Both the position numbers and the translations under genes were made by a program. A DNA stretch of 64,000 nucleotides from Mycolicibacterium boenickei (GTDB lineage: Bacteria > Actinomycetota > Actinomycetes > Mycobacteriales > Mycobacteriaceae). The DNA lies in the NCBI RefSeq assembly GCF_010731295.1, contig NZ_AP022579.1, forward strand, positions 4,712,001 through 4,776,000, in the 5' to 3' direction. Under the pieces are notes generated by a model. It was not told the DNA's origin and searched no databases. It saw only the letters and a program-made list of their open reading frames with translations. Positions 40,981-49,865 of this stretch are shown in pieces (position 1 is the first letter of the stretch; each line of letters starts with the position of its first letter).

Positions 40981-42752
40981 GTTGTCTCGTCCTCGTATTG
41001 GATGCGGTGCAGTTCGGCGTATCTGCCGCCGGCGGTCAGTAGCTCGGTGTGCGTGCCCTGTTCGACGACGCGGCCCTCCTCGAGCACGACGATCGAGTCC
41101 GCGTCACGAATTGTGCTGAGCCGGTGGGCAATCGTGATCACCGTGCGGTCTTTCATCAACCGCTGCAGTGCCGACATCACGAGGCGCTCGGACTCGGCGT
41201 CCAGCGCCGCGGTCGGTTCGTCCAGGATGAGGATCGGGCTGTCCCGGATCAGGGCCCGGGCGATGCCGATGCGCTGACGCTGACCGCCGGACAGGGTGAG
41301 CCCCCGCTCCCCGACCGGGCTGTCGTAGCCCTGCGGCATCTCGGAGATGAACTCGTGGGCATTGGCCAGTTTGGCCATCTCGACGATCTCGTCGTGGTCG
41401 GCGTCGGGCCGTCCGAAGGCGATGTTGTCGCGGATCGTGCCCCGGAACAGCACCGTGTCCTGCAGGACGTAGGCGATCTGACGGCGGAGTTCGTGGAGTT
41501 TGTAGTCGCGCAGGTCGACCCCGTCGATCCGGACCGTGCCCATGCTCGGGTCGTAGAACCGCGGAATCAGGCTGACCAGACTGGACTTTCCGCTTCCGGT
41601 GTGCCCGACGACGCCGACGAGCTGGCCCGGTTTCACCTCGAAAGTGACGTCGCGCAGCACGGGTGTCTCGCTGTCGTAGCTGAACGCCACGCGCTCGAAG
41701 CTGATCGCGCCCTTGATGCGCTCGGCATCGACCGCGTCCGGCCGCTCCTCGACCGACGTCTCCGCGGTGAGCAGCGCGTTGACGCGGTCCACCCCGACCG
41801 AGGCCATGGCGATGGTGTTGGTGAGCTTGGCCAGATCCTGCACCGGCTTGAAGAACGACGCCAGGTAGGAGATGAACACGGTCAGCGTGCCTGCCGTCAT
41901 CGCACCCGCGAGGATGAGTGCCGAACCGCGCCACAACACCACCGCGGTGCAGGCGGCCACCACGACGCCGACGATCGGTGACACCACCGATTTCACGCGC
42001 CGCGCGTTGAGTGCCGCATCGACGGCCTGCTGGCCGGCGGCTGCCAGCTCACGTTCCTGCATGTCCTCGCGGTCGAATGCCTTGACGACGCGGATGGACT
42101 GCAGGCCCTCCTCCGCGACGGCGACGATGTCGGATTCCCGTCTGCGCACTTCGTGGGTCGCGGCCTTCACGGCCTTCCGGATCCGGGACACGAACAGCAG
42201 GAGCAGGGGCGCCACGGCGAGCGCGATGAGCGTGAAGTCCCATTGCAGCCACAACATCATGGCCAACATGCCCACGATGGTCAGCAGGTCGGTTGCGATG
42301 CCCAGGGTCGAGGACGACGCGAAGCTCTGGATGGTGTCGACGTCGTCGGTGAGCGTGCTCAGGATGGGCCCGACGCGGTGGGTGTCGAAGTAGTTGAGCG
42401 ACAACTGCTGCAGGTGGTGGTAGGCCCGGGTGCGCAGGTCGTTGCCGATGCGCTGGCCGACGGTTTCGGTCAGGTAGTTGGAGATGTACGACGCGATCGC
42501 TGCCACCACGGCGATGACCAGGACCATGATCGCCGCGAGACCGGCGATGTGCATCTTGCTCTCGCCGCCCAGCAGCGGCTGCAGCAGCCCCTGCAGCCAG
42601 CCGGGCAGCGGGTGGTGGCCGACCACGCTGTCCAGCACGACCTTGAGCGGCCACGGCGCGGCGAGACCGGTGGCGATCTGCACCAGCAATACGGCGAAGA
42701 TTCCGGCGATCAGCAACCGGTACGGGCGGATCAGCTCAAGAATCAGTCGCAT
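40977..42752 (-). CDS. ABC exporter half-transporter (MsbA-like, fused TMD-NBD)
   Basis: A 591-residue protein with an N-terminal six-helix ABC exporter domain (about 1-315, starting LILELIRPYRLLIAGIFAVL) and a C-terminal ATPase. Walker A VVGHTGSGKSSLVSLIPRFY, Q-loop IAYVLQDTVLFRGTIRDNIA, signature LTLSGGQRQRIGIARALI, Walker B PILILDEPTAALDAES and H-loop ITIAHRLSTIRDADSIVVLE are intact. It should act as a homodimer exporting lipid or drug. ATG 42752 is used; upstream codons lack coding character. Coupled to the PLD-like gene. Confidence 0.93.
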   Translation of the reverse strand: MRLILELIRPYRLLIAGIFAVLLVQIATGLAAPWPLKVVLDSVVGHHPLPGWLQGLLQPLLGGESKMHIAGLAAIMVLVIAVVAAIASYISNYLTETVGQRIGNDLRTRAYHHLQQLSLNYFDTHRVGPILSTLTDDVDTIQSFASSSTLGIATDLLTIVGMLAMMLWLQWDFTLIALAVAPLLLLFVSRIRKAVKAATHEVRRRESDIVAVAEEGLQSIRVVKAFDREDMQERELAAAGQQAVDAALNARRVKSVVSPIVGVVVAACTAVVLWRGSALILAGAMTAGTLTVFISYLASFFKPVQDLAKLTNTIAMASVGVDRVNALLTAETSVEERPDAVDAERIKGAISFERVAFSYDSETPVLRDVTFEVKPGQLVGVVGHTGSGKSSLVSLIPRFYDPSMGTVRIDGVDLRDYKLHELRRQIAYVLQDTVLFRGTIRDNIAFGRPDADHDEIVEMAKLANAHEFISEMPQGYDSPVGERGLTLSGGQRQRIGIARALIRDSPILILDEPTAALDAESERLVMSALQRLMKDRTVITIAHRLSTIRDADSIVVLEEGRVVEQGTHTELLTAGGRYAELHRIQYEDETT

Positions 42753-42840
42753 CGTGAGTGCCGCCTCGAATCGTGGTGTTGACGTCGAAGTTTGTCGCCA
42801 CACAGTACAACGTCACGATGACTACGGAGTGACAGAAGTA

Positions 42841-42879
42841 CGCCGGGCTGGCAAGTGTCGGCTACGACAACGCCCGGCG
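42841..42879 (-). terminator. hairpin after fatty-acid-hydroxylase gene
   Basis: CGCCGGGC (42841-42848) and GCCCGGCG (42872-42879) form an 8-base perfect stem with a 23-base loop, starting four bases after the stop codon on the minus strand. It may separate the TetR-hydroxylase unit from the ABC-PLD unit, with a new promoter (TACTGT) further downstream. Confidence 0.35.
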
Positions 42880-42882
42880 CCC

Positions 42883-43806
42883 CTAGCGGGCCCCGGTCGG
42901 CGCCGCCACCTTCTGCAGGCTGGGCTCGACAATCGTTGCGGCATCGGCTTTTTCACTCCACCCCGGGGGCCCGAACAGGTAGCCGAGGCGGCCGCGCCAG
43001 GTGCGGGCCCTCGCCACGTCGCCGATCATGGCGACGAACTCGTGGTAATTCACCTTGATCGGGTTGTGGGTGTCGATGTTCTTGGTGAGGCCGTAGCGGA
43101 CAGGCTCGTCCTCGGCGACGAAGGTGCCGAACATCCGGTCCCACAGGATGAAGATGCCTGCGTAGTTCTTGTCGAGGTAGGGGTTGTTGGCGCCGTGGTG
43201 CACCCGATGGTGCGACGGGGTGTTGAACACGTACTCGATCGCGCGGGGCAGCCGATCGATGCGCTCGGTGTGAATCGGGAACTGGTAGAGCAACACGATC
43301 GCCTGCGAGAGGAAGACCAGCCAGGCCGGGATCCCGATCAGCGCCAGCCCGACGTAACCGATGGTGGACAGGAACGATCCTGGGATGAGCCAGGACAACC
43401 GCAGCGCGGTGGACAGGTTGAAGTACTGGCTTGAGTGGTGCACGTTGTGCGCGGCCCAGAACATCCGAATGCGGTGCGACATCCGGTGTTGCAGGTAGTA
43501 GGCCAGATCGGCGAGCACGATGGCCAGCACCCAGACCCACCAGTGGGCTGCGGACAGGTGCAGCGGCGTCACGGCTGCGGCGATCGCCACCATCGGCACC
43601 GCGATGAACTTGTCCAACGGCCGCAGGACGAAGCCCAGCGCGTAGACGGACAGGTTGGTGGCGCTGTCGCGCCACGAGATCCCGGCCCGGCGCCGGGTTG
43701 TGCCCGTGACGTCCTCGTCCTTGTCGAAGTGATAGCTGAGGAACTCTACAGCCATCAGGACGAAGAACGCGGGCATGGCGTAAAGGCCGATCCGCACCGG
43801 ATCCAT
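42883..43806 (-). CDS. sterol desaturase / fatty acid hydroxylase family membrane protein
   Basis: A 307-residue di-iron membrane enzyme. The histidine clusters are complete: YLQHRMSHRIRMFWAAHNVH with HSS following, and PSHHRVHHGANNPYLDKNYA, embedded among about four helices. The family hydroxylates or desaturates C-H bonds in sterols, carotenoids and long acyl chains. ATG 43806 follows the TetR stop by five bases, so both form one unit controlled by the TetR protein. The lipid substrate is unknown; an envelope or storage lipid is likely. Confidence 0.9.
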   Translation of the reverse strand: MDPVRIGLYAMPAFFVLMAVEFLSYHFDKDEDVTGTTRRRAGISWRDSATNLSVYALGFVLRPLDKFIAVPMVAIAAAVTPLHLSAAHWWVWVLAIVLADLAYYLQHRMSHRIRMFWAAHNVHHSSQYFNLSTALRLSWLIPGSFLSTIGYVGLALIGIPAWLVFLSQAIVLLYQFPIHTERIDRLPRAIEYVFNTPSHHRVHHGANNPYLDKNYAGIFILWDRMFGTFVAEDEPVRYGLTKNIDTHNPIKVNYHEFVAMIGDVARARTWRGRLGYLFGPPGWSEKADAATIVEPSLQKVAAPTGAR

Positions 43807-43811
43807 CGGGG

Positions 43812-44456
43812 TTATCCCCTGTCTTTCTTGGGCATGCCGGCCAGTTGCCAGGCCAGGGCCTGACCGAAAAGCTCCTCGGGCACCCGAGCGGAGTCGATGC
43901 GGCGCTGCCGGATCAGGCCCTGGAAGAGGGCCAGGACAACCACCGCGAATCCCTCCACGGACACGCTGTCGTCGATGTTGTTGCGCTCCAGCGCATCGGC
44001 GAGGATTTCGCGCAGCGAGGCCAACGTCCGTGCGGACCGGTCCTGCAGGATCTGCATGGCGTCGGGGTTGCGCACGGCATGCAACCAGAACTCCGCCTGG
44101 ATGGCTTCGAACGCGATGTCGTTGTCGGCGATCTCGACGAGCACCCGGCCAAGGGCCCGCAGTGGCCCCCCGTCGGCGTCCTCGGATACCGCCTGCACCA
44201 CCTGGTCGATCCGGCCGGAAGCCCGCTCGTTCATCAGTTCGGAGAACAGCTTCTCCTTGCTGGAGAAATTCGAGTAGACCGCGCCGACCGAATACCCTGC
44301 CGCGGACGCGATCTCGTCGACAGATGCCGCGGCGTAGCCCTTCCTGGCGCAGGTCTCGGCGGCCGCGTCCAACAGTGCCGCACGGGTCCGGGCCTGGGTC
44401 TCTGCCCGCGTCAGCCGCGCAGGCTTGACGCCTTCGGCACCTTGGTCGTCAACCAT
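43812..44456 (-). CDS. TetR-family transcriptional regulator
   Basis: A 214-residue repressor. The HTH reads LLDAAAETCARKGYAAASVD followed by EIASAAGYSVGAVYSNFSSKEKLFSELM, the TetR consensus. The rest is a helical ligand-binding domain ending LFGQALAWQLAG. ATG 44456 lies next to two dyad operators at 44459-44496, so it probably represses itself and the hydroxylase gene behind it. The inducer is unknown, likely a lipid or hydrophobic compound. Confidence 0.92.
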   Translation of the reverse strand: MVDDQGAEGVKPARLTRAETQARTRAALLDAAAETCARKGYAAASVDEIASAAGYSVGAVYSNFSSKEKLFSELMNERASGRIDQVVQAVSEDADGGPLRALGRVLVEIADNDIAFEAIQAEFWLHAVRNPDAMQILQDRSARTLASLREILADALERNNIDDSVSVEGFAVVVLALFQGLIRQRRIDSARVPEELFGQALAWQLAGMPKKDRG

Positions 44457-44458
44457 AT

Positions 44459-44496
44459 TTCAAATAGTAATCACTATTTGAATAGTAGTCACTATC
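44459..44496. promoter_or_regulatory. two operator dyads at the TetR gene start
   Basis: TTCAAATAGT-AATC-ACTATTTGAA (44459-44482) is a perfect 10-base inverted repeat. A second dyad AATAGT-AGTC-ACTATC (44481-44496) follows with centres 18 bases apart. Both share ATAGT-N4-ACTAT. They abut the TetR ATG, which marks them as TetR-family operators with cooperative binding. The AT-rich stretch stands out from the GC-rich surroundings. Nothing else is seen up to the whiA end at 44711. Confidence 0.75.
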
Positions 44497-44710
44497 TGAA
44501 ATTTGTGACACAGCACACAACCCTGAGCTGATCTGCGATCCGCAGCGACCGTCGTCGCGGCGGCAACCGTCGACCCAACACCGCGACAACCACGAGAACC
44601 CATGAGGCGTCCGACAACCCGCGAATCGCGGTATCGATGGTCACCGGGTTCGGCGTGAGTGCACCCAACCGCGAGTGGAACGACCTGAAGCGCTTGCGAT
44701 CTCGCCGAGA

Positions 44711-45688
44711 TCAGGCGTCGTCGAGCAGGTCCGGGGTCACCGCCGACTCGGTGTCGGGAACTCCTTCTTGCTTGGCCTTGCGGTCGGCCATCGACAGCAG
44801 CCGCCGGATACGGCCGGCCACAGCATCTTTCGTCATCGGCGGGTCGGCGAGCCGGCCCAGCTCCTCCAGGGACGCCTGCCGGTGTTCCACCCGAAGCTTG
44901 CCCGCTGCCGCCAGGTGATCGGGCACCCCGTCACCCAGGATGTCCAGTGCACGTTCCACCCGGGCAGCCGCGGCCACCGCGGCACGCGCCGACCGGCGCA
45001 GGTTCGCGTCGTCGAAGTTCGCCAGGCGATTGGCGGTGGCGCGGACCTCGCGTCGCATGCGCCGTTCCTCCCACGTCAACCGGGTGTCCTGGGCGCCCAT
45101 CCGGGTCAGCAGGGCGCCGATCGCCTCGCCGTCACGCACCACAACCCGGTCAGCGCCACGCACCTCGCGGGCCTTGGCACTGACTCCGAGCCGCCTGGCC
45201 GCACCGACCAGGGCCAACGCCGCCTCCGGACCGGGGCAGCTGACCTCCAGCGCCGACGACCGTCCCGGCTCGGTCAGCGACCCGTGGGCGAGGAACGCAC
45301 CACGCCACGCGGCTTCGGCGTCACCGACGCTGCCGCCGACCACCTGCGCGGGCAGGCCGCGCACCGGGCGTCCCCGAAGATCGAGCAGGCCGGTCTGCCG
45401 GGCCAGCGCTTCCCCGTCGGCCGCGACCCGCACCACATAGCGGGTGTTCTTCCGGATTCCGCTGGCCGAGAGCACGTGCACCACCGCGTTGTACCCGTAC
45501 AGGTCGTAGATGTCCTTGCGAAGGCGGCGCGCGATGATCCCGAGATCCACCTCGGCCTCCACCACTACCCGGCCGGCCACGATGTGCAGACCACCGGCAA
45601 ATCGCAACAACGACGCCACCTCCGCACGGCGAGCGCTGACCGAGTTGACTACGAGACGGCTCAGCTCGTCCTTCACCTCGGCTGTCAT
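44711..45688 (-). CDS. whiA: WhiA sporulation/cell-division regulator
   Basis: A 325-residue protein with a degenerate LAGLIDADG homing-endonuclease-like N-terminal domain ([36 protein letters not shown] region) and a C-terminal HTH ([20 protein letters not shown], then GRIRRLLSM). In actinobacteria WhiA acts with WhiB as a regulator of division and development. ATG 45688 overlaps the cuvA stop (ATGA) and fits the known mycobacterial N-terminus; GTG 45694 is possible. Confidence 0.95.
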   Translation of the reverse strand: MTAEVKDELSRLVVNSVSARRAEVASLLRFAGGLHIVAGRVVVEAEVDLGIIARRLRKDIYDLYGYNAVVHVLSASGIRKNTRYVVRVAADGEALARQTGLLDLRGRPVRGLPAQVVGGSVGDAEAAWRGAFLAHGSLTEPGRSSALEVSCPGPEAALALVGAARRLGVSAKAREVRGADRVVVRDGEAIGALLTRMGAQDTRLTWEERRMRREVRATANRLANFDDANLRRSARAAVAAAARVERALDILGDGVPDHLAAAGKLRVEHRQASLEELGRLADPPMTKDAVAGRIRRLLSMADRKAKQEGVPDTESAVTPDLLDDA

Positions 45689-46743
45689 CGCCACGGATCG
45701 TCCCCTCTCGGTGTATTCGGCGCCGGCTCCTGGCGCGCCACGTCGACCGGCCTAGCAGCGGGCGTGGGAACGGTGGGCTCCTGCACGGCGCCGGGCGCCA
45801 TCGTGCGCAACCGGACACCCTCCAGCACCGCGGCCAACTTCGCCGGGTCATGTAAAGGTGTACCAGGTCGGGACACGTCAGCAAACTCAACGCGGGCATT
45901 GAGGATGTTGGCAGTGCGGCTGAGTTGCTCCCGTTCACGGTCGCTCGGCACCCGGCTGGCATCGACGATGATGTCATGCACGCTGAAGTCCGGGGCATGC
46001 TGGGCCAGAACGTGGATGTGACGCTCGGCCGAGAACCCCGCCGTTTCACCCGGCTCTGCCGCCAGATTCAGAACGAGCGCCCGGCGCGCAGTTGTCGCCC
46101 GCAAGGCCGCCGCCAGCTGAGGCACCAACACGTGCGGGATCACACTGGTGAACCAGGACCCCGGCCCGAGCACCACGAGATCGGCGCTCATGATGGCCTC
46201 CACAGCCTGGCGGGTGGCCGGTGGATCCCCCGGCAGCAACCGGACCCGGCGCACCTTGCCCACCGTGGTGGCGATCGCCACCTGACCGCGGATCACCCGG
46301 CTCATCCGGGGATCGGTCTCCAGGCCCGCGACGTCGGCCTCGATCTGCAGGGCGATCGGGCACATCGGCAGCACCCGGCCCTTCACGCCCAGGATGCGCC
46401 CGAGCTCGTCGAGGGCGGCGACCGGATCGGCCAGTACCTCGCTGAGACCCGCCAGGATCAGATTGCCGATCGGGTGACCGGCGAGCGCGCCGCTGCCACC
46501 GAACCGGTGCTGGATGATCGTCGCCCACAGCCGGCCGTGCGGACTGTCAGAAGCCAAGGCCGCCAACGCCATTCGCAGGTCGCCGGGTGGCACTACATCG
46601 AGTTCGCTGCGCAGCCGACCCGATGAGCCGCCGTCGTCGGCGACCGTCACCACGGCTGTCACGTGCGGGCTGAGCCGACGCGCCGCGGACAGGGTGGCGT
46701 ACAACCCATGCCCTCCCCCGAGGGCCACGATGCGGGGCGTCAT
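45685..46743 (-). CDS. cuvA: CuvA/YvcK family protein (gluconeogenesis factor)
   Basis: A 352-residue UDP-sugar-binding protein of the YvcK family. [20 protein letters not shown] is the N-terminal loop, [20 protein letters not shown] and [20 protein letters not shown] follow, with [20 protein letters not shown] later. In M. tuberculosis the orthologue affects peptidoglycan synthesis and carbon use. ATG 46743 overlaps the rapZ stop. The C-terminus after about 315 is Pro/Ala-rich and variable. Confidence 0.93.
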   Translation of the reverse strand: MTPRIVALGGGHGLYATLSAARRLSPHVTAVVTVADDGGSSGRLRSELDVVPPGDLRMALAALASDSPHGRLWATIIQHRFGGSGALAGHPIGNLILAGLSEVLADPVAALDELGRILGVKGRVLPMCPIALQIEADVAGLETDPRMSRVIRGQVAIATTVGKVRRVRLLPGDPPATRQAVEAIMSADLVVLGPGSWFTSVIPHVLVPQLAAALRATTARRALVLNLAAEPGETAGFSAERHIHVLAQHAPDFSVHDIIVDASRVPSDREREQLSRTANILNARVEFADVSRPGTPLHDPAKLAAVLEGVRLRTMAPGAVQEPTVPTPAARPVDVARQEPAPNTPRGDDPWR

Positions 46744-47654
46744 TCGCGACCCAGATCCCGGTGCAGCACGTGCACGGTCAGCCCGTCACCGCCCTGCAAT
46801 CGCTCCGCCAGCGCCTCGGCGATCGCCACACTCCGATGTTTGCCGCCCGTACAGCCGATGGCGACGGTCATATAACGCTTCCCCTCCCGGCGGTATCCGG
46901 CGATCACCACGTCCAACAGACGATGGTAGGTGTCGAGAAATTCCCTGGCCCCCGGTTGTCCCAGCACGTAGTCACGGACATCCGGATGTTGACCGCTGTG
47001 CGGCCGTAACTCGTCGACCCAATGCGGGTTCGGCAGGAATCGGACATCCATCACCGTGTCCGCGTCCATCGGCAGTCCGTACTTGTAGCCGAAAGATTCC
47101 ACGGTGACGTTCGTGTACGCCACGGTCTCACCGCCGAACGCACGCTCGATGCTCTCACGCAGCGCGGGCACCGGGAGCGCAGACGTGTCGATCACCAGGT
47201 CGGCCGCCGCGCGCACCGGGGCCAGCAACGCCCGCTCGGCAGCGATCCCCTCCGCCAGGGTCTGGGTGCCCTGCAGCGGATGACTGCGCCGGTTCTGTTC
47301 GTAGCGACGGACCAGGATGTCGTCGGACGCCTCGAGGAACAACACCCGCGGGGTGATGCTGCGGGCCGCCAATTCGTTGCGCACCCAATCGAGATCACCG
47401 GTGAAACCACGCGACCGCACATCCATCACCACGGCCAGCTGCGTGATGCGCGAACCGGCGGCCAGCCCCAACTCGACCATGCGGGCGATCAACTCCGGCG
47501 GCAGGTTGTCGGCGACATACCAGCCGAGGTCCTCCAACACCTTGGCAGCGGTACCGCGGCCCGCCCCCGACAGGCCGGTGACCAGCACCACGTCGATACC
47601 CGAATCCGCGTCCGCACCACCTACGATGCCGCTCTCGCGCAGATGTTCGTTCAT
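46740..47654 (-). CDS. rapZ: RapZ/YvcJ family nucleotide-binding protein
   Basis: A 304-residue P-loop protein. The Walker-like loop is VVLVTGLSGAGRGTAAKVLE, RFLPNPHWVDELRPHSGQHP is the family signature, and AIGCTGGKHRSVAIAEALAE lies in the C-terminal domain. In E. coli RapZ controls GlmZ RNA; in actinobacteria the role is less clear, but the whiA-cuvA-rapZ linkage is conserved in Gram-positives. ATG 47654 is the only good start, 37 bases after uvrC. Confidence 0.93.
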   Translation of the reverse strand: MNEHLRESGIVGGADADSGIDVVLVTGLSGAGRGTAAKVLEDLGWYVADNLPPELIARMVELGLAAGSRITQLAVVMDVRSRGFTGDLDWVRNELAARSITPRVLFLEASDDILVRRYEQNRRSHPLQGTQTLAEGIAAERALLAPVRAAADLVIDTSALPVPALRESIERAFGGETVAYTNVTVESFGYKYGLPMDADTVMDVRFLPNPHWVDELRPHSGQHPDVRDYVLGQPGAREFLDTYHRLLDVVIAGYRREGKRYMTVAIGCTGGKHRSVAIAEALAERLQGGDGLTVHVLHRDLGRE

Positions 47655-47691
47655 GCGCGATCCGCCTGGCTACTCATGTCCCCGTTACCCG

Positions 47692-49815
47692 TCATCCCGA
47701 CACCCTGCGTCGATCATCCTCGATAAGCGTTGCGGGCGCCCCTGAATCGCCCAGTCCGGCGCCGTTCTCACTTCGCGGGTCACCGTTTTCGGGTGACTCC
47801 GGCTCGCCGGGGTGCTCCATTGGCGGCTCGCCGCCGTGCTCTATTGGCGGCTCGCCGGGGTGCTCGATTGGCGGCTCGCCGCCGTGCCCATTCGGCGGCT
47901 CGCCGCCCAGCGCAGCCAGGACCGCCGTCGCCGTCGCCACACCGATCCCCGGCACCGCGGTGATCTCCTCGACCGTGGCCTCCTTGAGTCGCGCCACCGA
48001 GCCGAAATGTGTCACCAATGCCTTGCGGCGCTGCTCGCCCAGTCCACGCACGGAGTCGAGCGCGGAGGCGGTCATCCGCTTGGACCGCTTGCTGCGGTGA
48101 TAGCTGATCGCGAACCGGTGCGCCTCATCGCGTACGCGCTGCAACAGATACAGCCCCTCGCTGTTGCGCGGGAAGATCACCGGATCGGGCTCCGAGGGCA
48201 CCCAGACTTCCTCGAGTCGTTTGGCCAGCCCGATCACCGCGACATCGGTGACGCCCAGTTCGTCGAGGACCGCGGCCGCCGCATTCACCTGAGGAGCGCC
48301 GCCGTCCACCACGAACAGGTTGGGCGGATAGGCGAACCGGCGCGGACGCTGCTCGGCGCCCGGCTCGGGCTGCGCGTCGCTCACGTGCCGCAGAAAACGG
48401 CGCCGGGTCACCTCGGCGATCGAGGCGACGTCATCCGAGCGTCCTTCACCGGCAGCCTCGCGGATCGCGTAATGCCGGTAGTCCGACTTTCGCGGCAGCC
48501 CGTCCTCGAACACCACCAGCGACGCGACCACGTCGGTGCCCTGGACGTGGCTGATGTCCACGCACTCGATCCGCAACGGCGCATCGGCCAGGCCCAGCGA
48601 ATCCTGAATACTCTGCAGTGCTTCCGATCTCGCGTTGAAGTCGCCGGCACGCTTGAGCTTGTGTTGGGCCAGCGCCTCGTGGGCGTTGCGGGCAACGGTC
48701 TCGGCCAGTGTGCGCTTGTCGCCGCGTACCGGCACTCGCAGACTCACCCGCGAGCCGCGAAGCCCCGACAACCAGGCCGACAGTTCATCGGAGTTCGGCG
48801 GCAGCACCGGCACCAGGACCTCCCGCGGCACCGGATTGGTCGCCTCGTCTGCCGCGCCGCCGAGTTCGGCCTGTTCGCCGTAGAACTGAGTGAGGAACTG
48901 CTCGACGAGGTGCTCCTGCCCGGATTGTTCTGGGTCACCGGACTTCTCGACGATCCAGCCCCGCTGACCCCGCACCCGGCCCCCGCGCACGTGGAACACC
49001 TGAACCGCCGCTTCGAGATCGTCGTCGGCGAACGCGACCACGTCGGCATCCGTACCGTCGCCGAGCACCACGGCCTGCTTCTCCAGGGCACGTTTGAGCG
49101 CCGCGATGTCGTCGCGCAGCCGGGCCGCCCGCTCGAAGTCCAGCTCCTCGGCGGCCGCCGTCATCTGCTGCTCCATGTCGCGGGCCAACCGGTCGGTCTT
49201 GCCGGACAGGAAGTCACAGAAGTCCAGCACGATGCGCCGGTGTTCCTCGGCGCTGACCCGGCCGACGCACGGCGCCGAGCACTTGTCGATGTAGCCCAGC
49301 AGGCACGGTCGGTCGATCTGCCTGTGCCGCTTGAACACTCCCGCGGAACAGGTCCGGGCCGGGAACACCCGGGTCAGCAGGTCGAGCGTCTCCCGGATCG
49401 CCCACGCATGCGAGTACGGGCCGAAGTAGCGCACGCCCTTGCGCCGAGGCCCGCGGTACACCATCAGGCGTGGGTACTCCTCGTTGAGTGTGACCGCCAG
49501 CACCGGATACGTCTTGTCGTCGCGGTAGCGGATGTTGAAGCGTGGATCGAACTCCTTGATCCAGTTGTACTCCAGCTGCAGTGCCTCGACCTCGGTGCCG
49601 ACCACGGTCCACTCGACACTGCCCGCCGTCATCACCATCTGCCGGGTGCGCGGCGCGAGGCTCGCGATATCGGCGAAGTACGACGTCAGCCGGCTCCGCA
49701 GGCTCTTGGCCTTGCCGACATAGATGACCCGCCCGTGCGGGTCCCGGAACCGGTACACGCCCGGCTCCACAGGTATCGATCCGGGCGCCGGCCGGTACGT
49801 CGCTGGATCGGGCAC
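47692..49815 (-). CDS. uvrC: UvrC, excinuclease ABC subunit C
   Basis: A 707-residue nucleotide-excision repair nuclease. GIY-YIG domain: [20 protein letters not shown] with [11 protein letters not shown] Cys cluster [21 protein letters not shown] motif ([20 protein letters not shown]), RNase H-like domain ([40 protein letters not shown]) and C-terminal HhH ([26 protein letters not shown]) follow. The last 60 residues are an unusual tail with GEPP(I/M)EH octapeptide repeats encoded by a 24-bp minisatellite. Start is GTG 49815. Confidence 0.95.
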   Translation of the reverse strand: MPDPATYRPAPGSIPVEPGVYRFRDPHGRVIYVGKAKSLRSRLTSYFADIASLAPRTRQMVMTAGSVEWTVVGTEVEALQLEYNWIKEFDPRFNIRYRDDKTYPVLAVTLNEEYPRLMVYRGPRRKGVRYFGPYSHAWAIRETLDLLTRVFPARTCSAGVFKRHRQIDRPCLLGYIDKCSAPCVGRVSAEEHRRIVLDFCDFLSGKTDRLARDMEQQMTAAAEELDFERAARLRDDIAALKRALEKQAVVLGDGTDADVVAFADDDLEAAVQVFHVRGGRVRGQRGWIVEKSGDPEQSGQEHLVEQFLTQFYGEQAELGGAADEATNPVPREVLVPVLPPNSDELSAWLSGLRGSRVSLRVPVRGDKRTLAETVARNAHEALAQHKLKRAGDFNARSEALQSIQDSLGLADAPLRIECVDISHVQGTDVVASLVVFEDGLPRKSDYRHYAIREAAGEGRSDDVASIAEVTRRRFLRHVSDAQPEPGAEQRPRRFAYPPNLFVVDGGAPQVNAAAAVLDELGVTDVAVIGLAKRLEEVWVPSEPDPVIFPRNSEGLYLLQRVRDEAHRFAISYHRSKRSKRMTASALDSVRGLGEQRRKALVTHFGSVARLKEATVEEITAVPGIGVATATAVLAALGGEPPNGHGGEPPIEHPGEPPIEHGGEPPMEHPGEPESPENGDPRSENGAGLGDSGAPATLIEDDRRRVSG
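47801..47908. repeat. 24-bp tandem repeat in the 3' end of uvrC (about 4.5 copies)
   Basis: Units begin at 47801, 47825, 47849 and 47873, each starting GGCTCGCCG(G/C), with a partial fifth from 47897. Copies 1 and 3 share GGGGTGCTC and copies 2 and 4 share CCGTGC, implying duplication of a 48-bp pair. The period is a multiple of three, so length changes keep the frame. In UvrC it encodes G-E-P-P-x-x-H-(G/P) octapeptides. Confidence 0.9.
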
Positions 49816-49865
49816 GGTTTCCAGGTTACTGCCGCGATCCGACCGAACTCCGCTACCGTCGAACT

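Noticed and set aside
47801..47908. CRISPR-like array
   Set aside because: The units are contiguous 24-bp repeats without spacers and lie in the uvrC reading frame.
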